Source: Nemophila menziesii (taxonomy: Eukaryota > Streptophyta > Magnoliopsida > Boraginales > Hydrophyllaceae). From it: DNA of 64,000 bases. Position numbers and translations under genes: made by a program. Location: positions 20,273,001-20,337,000 of the forward strand of contig JARWIR010000018.1 of the NCBI GenBank assembly GCA_029959085.1. The letters run 5' to 3'. Under the pieces are notes generated by a model. The model was not told where the DNA came from. It did not search any database and worked only from the letters and a program-made list of their open reading frames with translations. Positions 25,489 through 37,343 of the stretch are shown here, in pieces (position 1 is the first letter of the stretch; every line of letters starts with the position of its first letter).

Positions 25489-26949
25489 AGACCCCCAACT
25501 CAAAGTTGTATCGTCCCGATACAATAAAAGTAAAGAACAGTAGGGTAGTCAAGAAGAAGAAGTAGGAGGAGAATAAGAACAGAACATAATGAATGATCCT
25601 AGAGCAAAATATCTAAAAAGTCTCATGTAGTAATGTTTAAGAAATAATGCACAAATATTCTTAATATACATGTAATCAACAATCCATAAATTCAAGTCTA
25701 GATTAATTTCGCAATGCCAGAAGGAGAGGATGATAACTTAGTTCATGTTAATGGCTATAGGTTGTTCATAGGTCCTAATATAGCATCCAATGGTTCACTT
25801 ACCTACTTACCTAATAGCTCTATTGTTTCTCCATCTAGTAGTTAGAAATCCTAAGGTCTTGGGTTTTAACTTGGCTTAAGGACGGGTGTGGTATATTTGG
25901 ATAATGAAAAGTGAGCTTTTGGCTCTCTCCTCACTAGCCATCAACGAATCGCCCTAGAGCTTGAGTTTTCACTCGAAGATGTTCTCACTCAACCCAATTT
26001 ATTGATGCTTTTGATTTGCAACCCCAATAATCCCAAATAAAACCTTTAGTGATGATTTAAAATCCACTTTGCCGGTCCGAATATATATTTTTTTCATATA
26101 TCACGCTATTTTTCATATATATATTCTTTAATTTTATGCCCTTGTTGGCAAATTTAGCTCGTAGCTTCTTTTCCATTCACTATTAACCCGGCAAAGGGTT
26201 ACAATAATAACAATTTCATCATCAATAAAATCACAAATATAATTCCCAAATCCCCAAAGTTCCCTAATTATGAAACCCACCACCCCAAACTCAAGCTCTA
26301 AAACGAGTTGTCTCAGGTTTCGCGATTCGAGTGCGGGTCATATAGATAAGTCCTAAAAACTAGGGTATGGATTATAATGTGTTTCAATAAAGGCTTTAGA
26401 AAGGCTCAGAGGGGCTAATAGGATAAATAACAATAATCAAACAAAAGGGTGAGAAAGTATAAAAGGCTTCAAGTGGTTTAATCATGAAAGGACTGCCTTA
26501 TTCATTTTTCTAACCACCGGATTTTGTTACTTTTTCACTAATAGTTCATAGACAAGTGGGTTCTCAACTAATTTTAAACCTCACGTTCTACACATCAAAT
26601 AACTATCCCTAAGTTTCAACGTGATTTCTTAGCATTGCTCATTAACTTTTCTATCTTTTATTTCCTGTTTTCATACATGCATCTAAACATATTTATGACA
26701 TCTTTCAAAAACATACTACCTACTATCATTAACTTAATTAAATCATGCTCACATAAGTACATTCAAAGATATTCTATGCCTATTTCAACCCAAAAAATTT
26801 TAAATTTTATGAAAAACAAAAAAGAAGATGAGGACAACGAATCCCCACCCCCAACTCAAAAAATGAGCCGTGTCCCCACGACTCGAAAAAGACTCAAGAA
26901 AAATAAAATTTAAAATTAGAATACATATTGCATATAAAGAAATGGTAGG
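25489..26949 (-). other. Element B 3' internal region
   Basis: Non-coding sequence between the ORF3 relic and the 3' LTR. It matches the region after ORF3 in element C, for example the GAGTCGTGGGGACACGG tract (43685 in C, about 26868-26884 here on the minus strand). The purine tract next to the LTR lies at about 25489-25505. No convincing protein is encoded. Confidence 0.7.
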
Positions 26950-27545
26950 GAAGAAAGAAAACATACTCTTCGAGGCTATTAACTCGCCTTGTCGATACTC
27001 GGATTAAATCTAATGTATCTTCTTCACCCAACTTCTTATTCGCTTTTCGATCAAGACACGTGATCATAATAGGATATTTCATTATATAACGACATGGGAG
27101 AGATCGAAAATCCGTATCACCTCCTCATAGATCAACTGTGCCACATCTTCTTCTTCTCCTCACAAAATACAATTCACAAACAACCCAAAGCATTCCAAAT
27201 AGCCATGAACCTTCATGTATTCACCTTCAACTTCTTCTTTAAATACTTTCTCATAAGAAAAAGGTAGTTCCTTTAATTGTTTCTTCGGAGAAGCTATCAG
27301 GGCCCTTGAAGCTTTCTCTTTTTCTCTTGGGTATAAGGTCTTTGATCTAGAGAGGTCGTGTTGTCTTCTTCACTAAATTTGGAATCTTTTTGCTCATTGA
27401 ATCAAACACAGCTAGCTAACCTCTCTTCTCTTGACTTGTTTTACCCATTGAACTAGGACTTTTCTCACTTGATTTCTTCTCAATTAAATCCAATACCTTG
27501 ATTTCTTCAACTCCCATACAGTAGATAATGTTCATGTTCTCTTAA
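26950..27545 (-). pseudogene. ORF3 relic of element B
   Basis: Broken minus-strand frames match the second half of element C's ORF3. A run near 27170-27100 gives an EEEDVAQLIYEEVI-type sequence, parallel to C's KPFDVAKIIYDTIM. The frame at 27082-26894 (MKYPIMITCLDRKANKKLG) parallels C's LKFPCTITQLCLDAKI. The first half is deleted and several stops are present. It makes no full-length product. Confidence 0.65.
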
Positions 27546-27984
27546 TCATCTCAATTGACCCCCAACTCAAAGCTTTAACCACTCTTGAAATTTGGAACTC
27601 TTGATTATTGGTTGTACAAGCTTAATTTGGGTTAGGAAAGGTGATTTGATGATGATTCTCTATGTGGGTAAGATGGATTCTTCATGGATTGGTTTGGATT
27701 TAAGAACTTGTAGGATGAATTTTTGAAATTTAAGCTTTTGATTCTTGGATTCAAGGTGTTTTGGTATTATATAGGTGGTTGAATCTTCCTTGTAATGATG
27801 TGGAGAATGAATTGGATGTGTTTTCATGGTGATTGGGTAGTGTTTTGATGATTGGTGAAGGTTTTTATGAGCTCTAATGGAGTTGGGAGAGTTTTGGAGA
27901 GAAGAAAGAGGTTTAAGGTTTAATAAATTCGGAATAATAAGCTTTAGATCTTCATATAGCCTTGAAACCCTTTATTTTCTCTCT

Positions 27985-28370
27985 CTGGCGGCTCGTGCGG
28001 ACTACCCCTGCGGACCATGGGGTGCACCGCGGGGTACACCGCAGCTTCTGTTGCTCGAAAATTTTTGCTCACTGGTTAACACCCGTGGTAGGACCCCGTG
28101 GCACGTGTTTCTGAGTTGCGGACCAGGGTGCGGTGCACCGCGGGGGTGCTCCGCGCTTCCTACGTCAAAATACCCGTGGTAGGACCCCGTGGCACATGTT
28201 TGTGCGGTGCATGGCATGGTATAGGGTCCGGTATACCGGACCCATCAGCTTTTTTTTTCTATTCTGTACACAACACGTGGCTGCTACCCGTGGCACGGGT
28301 TTTTACCTTGCGGTGCACCGCGGCTGAGGTCCGGTGTACCGCACGTGGCAAAAACCTCCCCATCAGCTAG
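27985..28370 (-). repeat. GC-rich palindromic repeat region of element B
   Basis: Imperfect units of CCCGTGGTAGGACCCCGTGG and GTGCACCGCGG type. It includes the perfect 16-bp palindrome GTCCGGTATACCGGAC near 28227-28242. It holds the same place as the 90-bp repeats of A and the ~124-bp repeats of C, but the sequence differs. Open frames across it on both strands are repeat artefacts. Confidence 0.8.
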
Positions 28371-28671
28371 ATCTCGAAAAGTTATGCAGTTTAGGCTCAA
28401 AGATCACCTGATTTCGACATCCGAGCGTAAAGATATGGCTTGCCGAAGTTTCTGTCTGAAAAAAAAATTTGCTCGCTTTCCCTAACTCGATTTCTCCAAT
28501 ACCTAATCATCAAAAACACTAATACCTTCCTCAAATATGCAATATCAACTAAAATTAACTAATCTAAACATAAATTAAAAACTAAAAACGTAAAAACATA
28601 AAAGAAATTACGGGTTGTCTCCCGTACAGCACTTTTGTTTAATGTCTTTCAAAGTTAGACGTGTTACCTGA

Positions 28672-29823
28672 TTAAGGATGACAAAATTTCCACCCTTTGC
28701 CTTTAATTCCCACGAACTTTTCAGCTCGATTCTTTATAATCATGGATGGTGCCATCCAAGATTTCGTGTGAAGGGGTGAATCTAGTGGTAACTCGATTTC
28801 AAGTGTAGCATTACACTCCTCTGGTAACCCATTCATCTCGAATCTTCGTTTGTTAGAAAGAATGTCCTTCATGAACTGACTGTATTTTGACATTCTTGTG
28901 AGAGATTCTACAAACGGAGTGCTGATCTTTAACTTGTTCATCATGTCAACGAACTTCTTGAATTCCAGGTCATTGTCCTTTCTGACATGTGAAGGGAATG
29001 GTGGAGGACGACATGTGTTGGTTACCACTGGGCTCTCTTTCTTTTCTGGTGTCTTCTCTTGGACACTTTTTTGTTCAACTACCTCTTCGACCTTATCTTC
29101 TGTTGTTTTTTCTCCCCCCGTTGCTGGAATAGGGACTGGTTCTGGTTCTAGTTCTGGTCTTGGTGGCGGTAGTTGTTTTCCACTTCCTAATTCAACTGCA
29201 TGACAAACTGGAGCAGTAGTATCAATTCGGAGTTGCCTTTCTGCAAGGATTTTAGTTTTTTCTACCATTTGTGACACTGCCTGCACCCTCTCCATAAGCG
29301 CATTCTGCGAGTTTTGAGATTCTTGCTGGCGACTCTCTATATTTTCAATTGTTTGCATCAGTCGAGCCAAACTTGAATTCAAACTCGAAGGTTGCTCCTG
29401 TATGGGTTGCTGCATTGAATAAGAAAGTGGTTCTTGATAAGCTTCATTATAGATCGGCGATTCTTGATAGATAGGTTGTGGAGGATAGTAAGATTGTGGT
29501 CGTGGTTGATAATAATCATCATGATAATGGTTATCATGATGATACGTCTGTTGATCTCCGACCCAATTGTAGCTCTGTGGGGGTTGATAGTCAGCGTAAT
29601 TTCCTTGAGATTGATAATAACCATCATAATAATGGTCTCTTTGATAAGGCATGAAGGAAATTGAGGCTGGATTGTTCATGCAATGTCCCCACGAGTGATC
29701 TCTTGCTCCACAACTAGGACATGAAGGTGATGTATGTACTAGATCCCTCTGAGCTAGTCTTCGCGAATGTTCTAGTGCTTCCTCAAGTTGTCGGTTTAAC
29801 TCCTTGAGTTTCAGAGATTCCAT
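28672..29823 (-). pseudogene. Element B partial gag
   Basis: A 383-codon open frame covers only the C-terminal half of an Athila Gag. It starts MESLKLKELNRQLEEA, has a zinc knuckle CPSCGARDHSWGHC (C-X2-C-X4-H-X4-C) and a long Gln/Tyr-rich stretch. It then runs into the Gag-protease linker (RPPPFPSHVRKDNDLEFKKF) before ending at 28672. The Gag core domain expected upstream is missing, and a short upstream trace (VLLNPEQA) shows where the deletion joins. The protease active site is also gone. If made, it would lack the capsid core. It is frame-intact over its length, so the deletion is recent or the frame is tolerated. Confidence 0.8.
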
Positions 29824-29986
29824 CCTGAATTAGCTTGTTCAGGATTTAATAACACGATACCTTTATCTCCTAATGAATCAACTTTCGCCTAAAAGAATAT
29901 GTAAAGACAAAAACTAAAAAGAAAAGCGTAAAATAGAACTAACTAAAATAAAAGCACAAGATAATTGCACAAGGACTAACGATGTA

Positions 29987-30005
29987 GTCCCCGGCAGCGG
30001 CGCCA
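29987..30005 (-). promoter_or_regulatory. Primer-binding site of element B
   Basis: On the minus strand: TGGCGCCGCTGCCGGGGAC. This is complementary in type to the 3' end of plant tRNA-Asp, as used by Athila elements. It lies six bases inside the 5' LTR. Confidence 0.85.
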
Positions 30006-30011
30006 AAAACT

Positions 30012-31585
30012 TGGTGTGGCCTAAGGTGTGATAAAAAGATGTATAAAATAAGTGCAAATACACACCCTAAACTAACACTGTACTGCAAGTATTACAGGAC
30101 GTATGCAAGTTTTAATGATAAGAAGATTCGTTCCTCAGGGACTGACGAAAGTTAGAGAGAACTTATGCAAATTATCAAGTGCAGATATTAAAGATAGATA
30201 ATAATACGCTAGGATAAAGAATAGAAAGATAGATATTTATTTGGTTTTTAATAAGAAAACTAAACTACTAAATTAAAGACAGAAAATAAATAACAGAAAA
30301 GAAAAGAAGATAGTATGAAAGATATAACTTAGGTTTTACTAGTATGCACTAATCCTTCTAATTCTATCTATTAAATCTAGTTCATAAGGGAGAATATTAG
30401 CTCTTGGTATACTTAGTCAGGATTCTAAATTCCCCAAGCTTAGACCTTGAGAGCGACTAAGGGGGCTACGTCACAACCAAGAAGTGATTTCAAATAGGGT
30501 TATCAAACGTCACTAAGGCCCTAAGCAAATACTGCAATCTTGGTGATACGGTGATTAAAACAAACCCTAATGACTATCTAGTTAGAAGTATGTGTTGTCA
30601 GAACTGCTATCGACACTAGACGTTATGTGGTGGTTCAATAGTTAAACACCCAGTTACGGTGACCATCTAACTACTATTAAGGTAATCCTATACTCGTGCA
30701 CTAGCAAGGAAAACAATCATTAAATCAAAACACATAATCAAATATGAAGTAAGTAGCTAATATCAGATTAAAACATATAATTCCCAAAGAACTTAGATAG
30801 AAGAATTAGAATTCATAGATTATACATCATTCAAAACCTAAGCTAAGAGAATTAGTTCATACAAAGAAAAGAAGAAGAAAGAATTACAAAATAAGAGGTT
30901 GAAGGAGACATAGTTGTTGCACAGCTCCCTCCAGACTTCTTCTCTTGTGTTGCAGCTTCCTCTTGGCCTTAGGGTCTGGCCAAGGATGATTTTAGAGTGT
31001 TAAGAGGCTGTATTTATAGGTTATAGGAAGACCTAATTCGTTTTCTTGAAGGAGAAGGAAAGTAATGGACTCCTAGTCCAACTCAAATTCGTAAGGAAAT
31101 AAAGATAAACACTGCTGGACCGTTTTGAGCATATCTTCTTCGTTATTGGTCGGTTTGAGCTCCATAAGATACCAAAAGAATCGCAACAGAATTATCTAGA
31201 CCCATTAGAAGGAAATTACCAAATTCGGCCTATTTCTTAGGTAAAAACACCAATCTTTAGACGTGTGTGCAGAATCCCAGATTTATGCAGCTTTTCCTTT
31301 TCCATCTTTTTAGCAATTGTTTCCTTATCTCCAATTTCCATGCAAATCTCTTTCCATAAGTTGTTGTCTTTGACTTGGACTCTAATTAATCTCCATAATT
31401 ATCTTTAAAGTTTCACACTAAATAAACAATTAAACCCAATATGCTCTAAAAATAATAATTCTACAAATCAAGACCCAAAATAGGAAAGTGCACTAAATTA
31501 AGCTAAGATCGACCTATAAACTAATAAATAAGCCTAAAATGATGTCTCTGAAGTATATTATATTATCACAAATGAGGAGACATCG
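30012..31585 (-). repeat. 5' LTR of element B
   Basis: 1,574 bp. On the minus strand it starts CGATGTCTCC, with the usual T changed to C at 31585, and ends CCACACCA. The TATA-like motif CTATAAATAC is at 31019-31010. AGTAC follows at 31586. Confidence 0.93.
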
Positions 31586-31590
31586 AGTAC

Positions 31591-33799
31591 CCATCTAATA
31601 AGACACGGCTTAGCGTCCTTTTTCTCCATGAGGTACCTAATAGCTGAATGGTCCGTGTATACAACAGCTTTCTTCCCAACCAGATACGAACGAAATTTAT
31701 CAAAAGCATAAACCACAGCCAACATCTCTTTCTCCGTCACTGTATAATTCATCTGGGCAGCGTTGAAAGTCATACTTGCATAATAAATCGTGTGGAAAGT
31801 CTTGTCTTTCCTCTGTCCCAACACAACACCCATAGCGTGATCACTGGCATCGCACATAAGTTCAAACGGAGCTTTCCAATCAAGAGGTATAACAATAGGT
31901 GTAGACATCAGTTTCTCTTTAATCGTAAAAAACGCTTGAAGACATTCTTCAGTGAAATTAAAAGGAGTATCCTTTTCAAGCAAAGAGCAAAGCGGTTTGG
32001 CGATCTTGGAGAAATCTTTAATAAATCTTCGATAAAATCCTGCGTGACCCAAGAAACTTCTTACTCCTTTAACAGAAACTGGAGGTGGCAATGTTTTGAT
32101 AACTTCAATTTTAGCACGATCAACCTCCATCCCTGCCTTCGAAACTTTATGTCCCCACACAATTCCCTCTTGAACCATGAAGTGGCATTTTTCCCAATTA
32201 AGCACAAGATCTTTTTCTCTGCATCTCACAAGGACTTTCTCAAGATTATTCAAACAATCATCAAAACTATCTCCAAACACCGAAAAATCATCCATAAAAA
32301 CCTCCAAATATTTATCAATCATGTCCCAAAATATCGCCATCATGCACCTCTGGAACGTGGCAGGTGCATTGCATAACCCAGACGGCATTCTTCTATAAGC
32401 AAAAGTACCAAACGGATATGTAAAAGTTGTTTTGTGTTGATCGAGGGGATCCACACAAATCTGATTATAAACCGAATATCCGTCAAGGAAACAATAATAT
32501 TCTCTCCCTGAAAGTTTGTCTAGCATCTGATCAATGAATGGTAGCGGGAAGTAATCTTTTTTTGTAGCTTTATTCAGTCTTCGGTAATCCATGCACACTC
32601 GCCACCCCACAACTGGTCTTGATGGTATGGCTTCGCCTTGATCATTAAGGATGGTAGTGATACCTCCTTTCTTTGGAACACATTGCACTGTACTAACCCA
32701 ATCACTGCTGGTAATCGGATAGATAATTCCTGCGTCTAACAACTTGATAACTTCCTTCCTCACTACTTCTTTCATAGCTGGCATGAGTCTTCTCTGTCCT
32801 TCTATAGATCGCCCACCTTCGTTCTCAAGAATGATTTTGTGTTTGCAAACGGAAGGACTAATTCCCTTGATGTCGGCAATAGTCCATCCGATTGCTTCCT
32901 TGTTTGGGCGAAGTACTTGAAGTAGCTTCTCCTCTTGAGGACCTGAAAGGTTAGCAGAAATAATAACAGGCAAAGTTTTTTTCGTACCTAGATATGCATA
33001 GCGTAGATGATCTGGAAGTGGTTTTTCTTCGAGAATAGGTGGACATATTATAGATGGTTGTTTCATTGGTTCAATGTCACCTGGTTCTCGAATTAGTTCT
33101 CGCACATTTGAACCTAATGCAGCAACATCTTCAGGGGGAATCTCGAGTTCCTCTGGTGATTCAAGTGCTAAGGCCTCATCAAGATCATCATCTAAGCTTG
33201 CTTCATTGAAGACTTCTTGCGCCATTTTTCCGATGATATCTATTTTGAAGCACTCATCTTTTGACATTTGTAATTTCATAGCCTGAAACACATTGAATCG
33301 TATCTGTTCGCCTTGTACTCTCATGATCAACTCACCATTCTCAACATCAATTAGTGTACGCCCCGTGGCTAAGAATGGTCTACCCAAAATGATAGGGACA
33401 TTCTTATCCGCGTCGTAGTCAAGAATAATAAAATCACAAGGAAAAATAAAAGAGCCAGCTTTAACTAAAACATCTTCAATTTTACCTATGGGTCGTGAAA
33501 GGGAGCGATCCGCCATTTGTAATACCACAGATGTGGGTACTACTTCTCCAATGTTAAGCTTCTCGAACAGAGATCTAGGCATGAGATTGATGCTCGCACC
33601 TAGATCACATAATGCTTTCCCGGTCCAACTATCTCCAATGCCGATAGGAATTGTAAAACTTCTGGGATCTTATAATTTCGGTGGCAACTTACTTTAACAT
33701 ATAGCACTGCACTCCCTAGGTAATCCAATTGTTTCCCCGGTTTCTATACTTCGCTTGTTGGAGAGAATGTCTTTCATGAATTTAAGATAGGTTGGCATT
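31591..33799 (-). pseudogene. Element A pol, N-terminal part (protease, RT, RNase H)
   Basis: From 33582 the minus-strand frame is open to the junction with element B. It encodes the end of the retropepsin, an RT with the FMDDFSVF active-site motif, and RNase H ([28 protein letters not shown]). Upstream, 33799-33583 is in other frames, so a frameshift separates gag and protease. Two RT changes stand out against element C: GYSVYNQI for GYSGYNQI and MPSGLCNAP for MPFGLCNAP. It would copy the element RNA into DNA if intact. The rest of the polyprotein continues at 23910 beyond element B. Confidence 0.9.
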
Positions 33800-35361
33800 T
33801 GATGTCTCCCTAATTGTTCTTATTTTAGACCCTTAGGAGACATCATTTTTGGTGTTTATTTAATTAATTTGATAGACTTTTGTACTAAATATTCAATAAT
33901 CCGGAATTACCTTTTTATTTCTAGCATTTTTAATTTATTAAACTTTTGCACGTAATATTGGTATTTTAGTGTAAAGTTTACAGGTTTTAGATGTTAGCTA
34001 GGAGAGGAATCCGAGGAGAAGGTCAAAGATCGTGAATTAGAGTCAAGACTTGAAGACAAATCCCGAAGATATTATTTTTAGAGCTGAAAATCCACTTTCC
34101 AGGCCATAGATTGCTGATTTCGAGGTGCTTAAGCGATGATTTAGCCGCTGACCTTTGAAGAGAAATCATTCCTTATCGAGTTACGGAACTTTAGCAACTG
34201 GAATGAGGTCAATCGGAGTTGTAACGCATTGGGAAAAGCTGTTTTAGTGAAGGCCTATCATCAGTTACGGGATTTTGGGCTTAGAAAGTGGGTTTGGACA
34301 TTTAATTAGGCTTTTATTTTCTGGTCCAAGCCCTAGTCCGAATTTTTACTTATAAAAGGAGGTCTGGACTTCTATTTTTCACACAATTCACATTCCACAA
34401 GATTAAACACCAGAGAGAAGCAACAGAAGGAAGAAAGAAGAAGCTACAAGAGTTGGAGTGGGTCTATAGCTCCGTTCGTAGTCATTCCAATTCCGGAAAT
34501 TAGGTTCTTTTCGTATTTTAATTTTGTAAACAATATGAATTCCAATTCTTTTAATTTAGTTTTTCTTTTTAATATGAGCTAAACAACTCATAGTGCTTGA
34601 GAACAAACAATGGGTGAATCCTAGTTTTATTTTATAACGAATGTTGAATTTGGGTTTCTGTTAAATTAAATTAAATCAGGTCTTTTACTCTTTTCGACAA
34701 TTTATGATTATTTACTGATTTTAGAGTCGCGAACTAAAATTAGGTATTAGTATCTAAGCTATTCCACATATGTGGCGTGTGGATCATATTGACGGGAGGT
34801 TTAGGTACAGAATTAATTGTTCAATCTGGGATAAAAACTATTGATTCTGACGAACTTAGTTAATCCTAGGGCCAAAGTGGTAATAAATCTTAATCATCCA
34901 ACGGTGGATCATATTTACCCTGACGGGACTAGTGACACTTTAGGATTGCCTTATAGTCCACCCTGACGGGGGTATAAGGAATTTAGAATCCCGACCATTG
35001 TAATTGACTGATTTAGCCCTTAAACAACATAAGTTAGAAAGTAAAATTAGGAGGATCCTTGCGTTCTCAAGTACTACATCTCATATTGCGTTTTCACTTA
35101 TTTTACTTGCGTCTTAGCTTCTACTTGCATTTAATTATTTGTCTTTTATTCATTAGCTTCAATCAACAAAACCAAACAATTATTTTATTATCTTTTATTT
35201 TTCATAAGTGCATCAATCACTACTTGCTAAACATTGTGATCAACCATCCGTCCTTGGAACGAATCTGTATTATCATACATACTACTTGGGACAACCGTAC
35301 ACTTGCGGTTGTGGTCCGATTAGCATTTGCATTTATTTTTAGAACACACAAAGGACCACCA
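33800..35361 (+). repeat. 5' LTR of element C
   Basis: It begins TGATGTCTCCC and ends GGACCACCA. The 46-bp inverted-repeat unit is 33800-33845. A small open frame in its last third (35059-35391) recurs in the 3' LTR only because the LTRs match. Confidence 0.95.
34351..34358 (+). promoter_or_regulatory. Putative TATA box in the 5' LTR of element C
   Basis: TATAAAAG lies 551 bases into the LTR. The same motif is at the same offset in the 3' LTR (45657). Transcription would be expected to start about 30 bases downstream, near 34385. Confidence 0.55.
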
Positions 35362-35367
35362 AGTTTT

Positions 35368-35386
35368 TGGCGCCGCTGCCGGGGAC
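35368..35386 (+). promoter_or_regulatory. Primer-binding site of element C
   Basis: TGGCGCCGCTGCCGGGGAC, six bases after the LTR end. It is of the tRNA-Asp type used by Athila elements and identical to the PBS of A and B. Confidence 0.9.
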
Positions 35387-35495
35387 GGTAGCGTGTGACC
35401 ACGGTGTTTATCCTTTAGTGATAAGTGCATTTATTTTATTTTATCAGTTTTACGCTTTTTGTTTGTTAGCTTTTTCAGGTTTTTAGGTTTGGTGT

Positions 35496-37247
35496 ATGCG
35501 AAGAAGGCTATTCAAGGATCTAGAGCCATCACCTCCGATCCTTAGTAATCCAGAATCGTTGATCAGACTTGCGAACAGAAGAAGAAGAGAACGAGAAGCT
35601 TTAGAAGTAGAAGAATTAAGTAACATAATGGAGAATATCATTATTCAAGGTCAACAGAATGGACAAGGCCAGTTAGATGCAAATGGCCAACCTTTAGCTC
35701 CAGGCGTTATTCCTCAAGTTCAACCACTAAATCCTAATCCTCCAGTCCAGATAGTGATGAATCATGATCCGTGGTTCACTAATGGCCCTCCAGAAGTTCC
35801 ATTCCGCGCTCCAGCTATAGGAGTAGGTGCTCCAGATATTAATGTTCCGAGATTCCGTCCAGATTCGGGTATGCTAGCTCACTTCCAAAACTTTGGAAAT
35901 TTTCGCGGAAGACCATCGGAAGATCCTCTTAGAGCGGTACAAAAATTTAAGCAGATATGTGATTCTTATATCACACAAGGGGTTTCAAGAGAACAGATGT
36001 ATTTTGCTGCTTTCAAATTCTTTGTCATTGATGGAGCAAGTGAATGGCACGATACGCAAGATCCTACGAAGATTACTAATTGGGACCAATTAAAAGTTGT
36101 TTTCTTTGACAGGTATTACCCAAGTAACATGAGGTTAGATGCTGAACTAGAATTGACACAATTCCGTCAAGAGTATGAGGAAACTGTGGGAAGGAGTTGG
36201 ACAAGATTTCAGATGTGTTTGCGTAAAGTTCCTAATCATGGCTTTTCAGAACAACAACAGTTAAAGATCTTTTATAGAGGCCTTGATGGAACTTCAAGAG
36301 AGAAATTGGATACGCTATGTGGTGCAGGTTTTCTTCAAGTTCAACCCGCTCATGCCAAAATTATTTTAGAGAGAACAGTCAAGAATGAAGTTGGGTGGAG
36401 CTCAGTAAGAACACCAGTTAAGGGAGTAAATAATGTTGACATGGAAGAGAAATTTGCTACGTTTGAGAATAAGATCCAGAATACCATAGAGCAACAATTG
36501 AAGCAGCTTACTCTAGCTGTGAAAGAAGGATTTTCGGGTAAGAAGGTAGCTGTGCATGCTGCACAAGAGGTGTATATGTGTTCAATTTGTAAGGTAGATG
36601 ATCATGATGAGGAAAGTTGTCCGAATAACCAAGAATCAGTGAATTTTATGTCCAATAGAGGTAATTTCAATTCAAGTGGTAATGGATATCAGCCTAACAG
36701 AAACCATCCTGGGTTTCAATACTCAAATCCCAATGGGGCAGCCAATCCTACTTACGCGTACCAGCCGCGTCCTCAAGGCAACAACTATAATCCAAGACCA
36801 CACAACAATCATCAAGGAGGACAGAATCAAAACAATTATGTACAAAGACAAGCTCCTCAGAATACCTACGATGAGAATTTAAACCAGAAAGCTCTACCTG
36901 CCCATCCACAAGAAGGAGTAATTACCCTTCAGAAAACCGTTGAAAATTTGATTGCTCTTCAAACACAAGCTTTGGAACGTCCAAACGCAGCTGAAGCAAA
37001 TATGAAGATTTTCCAGAATCAGCTAAGTCAAATTAATAAACAGTTGAATCAGCGTCCACAAGGGCAACTTCCTAGCGATACGGAAAATCCAACACAACGT
37101 GAAGATTGCAAGGCTGTTACATTAAGAAGTGGTAGGAACCTCCCTCCACCTCCTTTTCCCGTTATGAAAGAGAAAGAAGTCCCAAGAAAAGAAAAGGAAG
37201 TGGGTGAGAAAGAGAAAGAGAATGAGAAAGATAGTGAGGTTGAATAG
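35496..37247 (+). CDS. gag: Element C Gag polyprotein
   Basis: 583 codons from the first ATG after the PBS. The Gag core (about residues 110-290) contains EWHDTQDPTKITNWDQLK and FDRYYPSNMRLD, the typical retrotransposon Gag capsid segment. The zinc knuckle CSICKVDDHDEESC (C-X2-C-X4-H-X4-C) starts at residue 362. After it come an Asn/Gln/Tyr-rich stretch and a Lys/Glu-rich tail. It would assemble the cytoplasmic particle around the element RNA. The frame ends in TAG at 37245, but the same frame continues directly into pol ([19 protein letters not shown]). In A and B the corresponding joint is open, so this stop is either a nonsense mutation or read through. Confidence 0.93.
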   Translation: MRRRLFKDLEPSPPILSNPESLIRLANRRRREREALEVEELSNIMENIIIQGQQNGQGQLDANGQPLAPGVIPQVQPLNPNPPVQIVMNHDPWFTNGPPEVPFRAPAIGVGAPDINVPRFRPDSGMLAHFQNFGNFRGRPSEDPLRAVQKFKQICDSYITQGVSREQMYFAAFKFFVIDGASEWHDTQDPTKITNWDQLKVVFFDRYYPSNMRLDAELELTQFRQEYEETVGRSWTRFQMCLRKVPNHGFSEQQQLKIFYRGLDGTSREKLDTLCGAGFLQVQPAHAKIILERTVKNEVGWSSVRTPVKGVNNVDMEEKFATFENKIQNTIEQQLKQLTLAVKEGFSGKKVAVHAAQEVYMCSICKVDDHDEESCPNNQESVNFMSNRGNFNSSGNGYQPNRNHPGFQYSNPNGAANPTYAYQPRPQGNNYNPRPHNNHQGGQNQNNYVQRQAPQNTYDENLNQKALPAHPQEGVITLQKTVENLIALQTQALERPNAAEANMKIFQNQLSQINKQLNQRPQGQLPSDTENPTQREDCKAVTLRSGRNLPPPPFPVMKEKEVPRKEKEVGEKEKENEKDSEVE

Positions 37248-37343
37248 ATAGAAAGACCAAGAGAAAATCCGAAAAAGAGAGATGAAATTGTAAGCAATCG
37301 CCCTCCACCACCGTTTCCATCGCGAGTTCAGAAAAAGGGTGAT

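Larger units (their letters stand above)
23916..31585 (-). mobile_element. Element B: pol-less Athila deletion derivative
   Basis: This 7,670-bp element lies on the minus strand inside the RNase H region of element A, with AGTAC on both sides. It has full LTRs (30012-31585 and 23916-25488), a PBS, a partial gag, a GC-rich palindromic repeat, an ORF3 relic, and a purine tract (GAGTTGGGGGTCT on the minus strand) before the 3' LTR. Protease, RT, RNase H and integrase are missing. I counted about 15 differences between the LTRs (~0.9%), so it moved recently even though it cannot encode the enzymes. Confidence 0.9.

Noticed and set aside
35059..35391. 110-codon open frame in the LTR of element C, repeated at 46365-46679
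   Set aside because: It recurs only because the two LTRs are near-identical. It resembles no protein and runs across the LTR border in both places.
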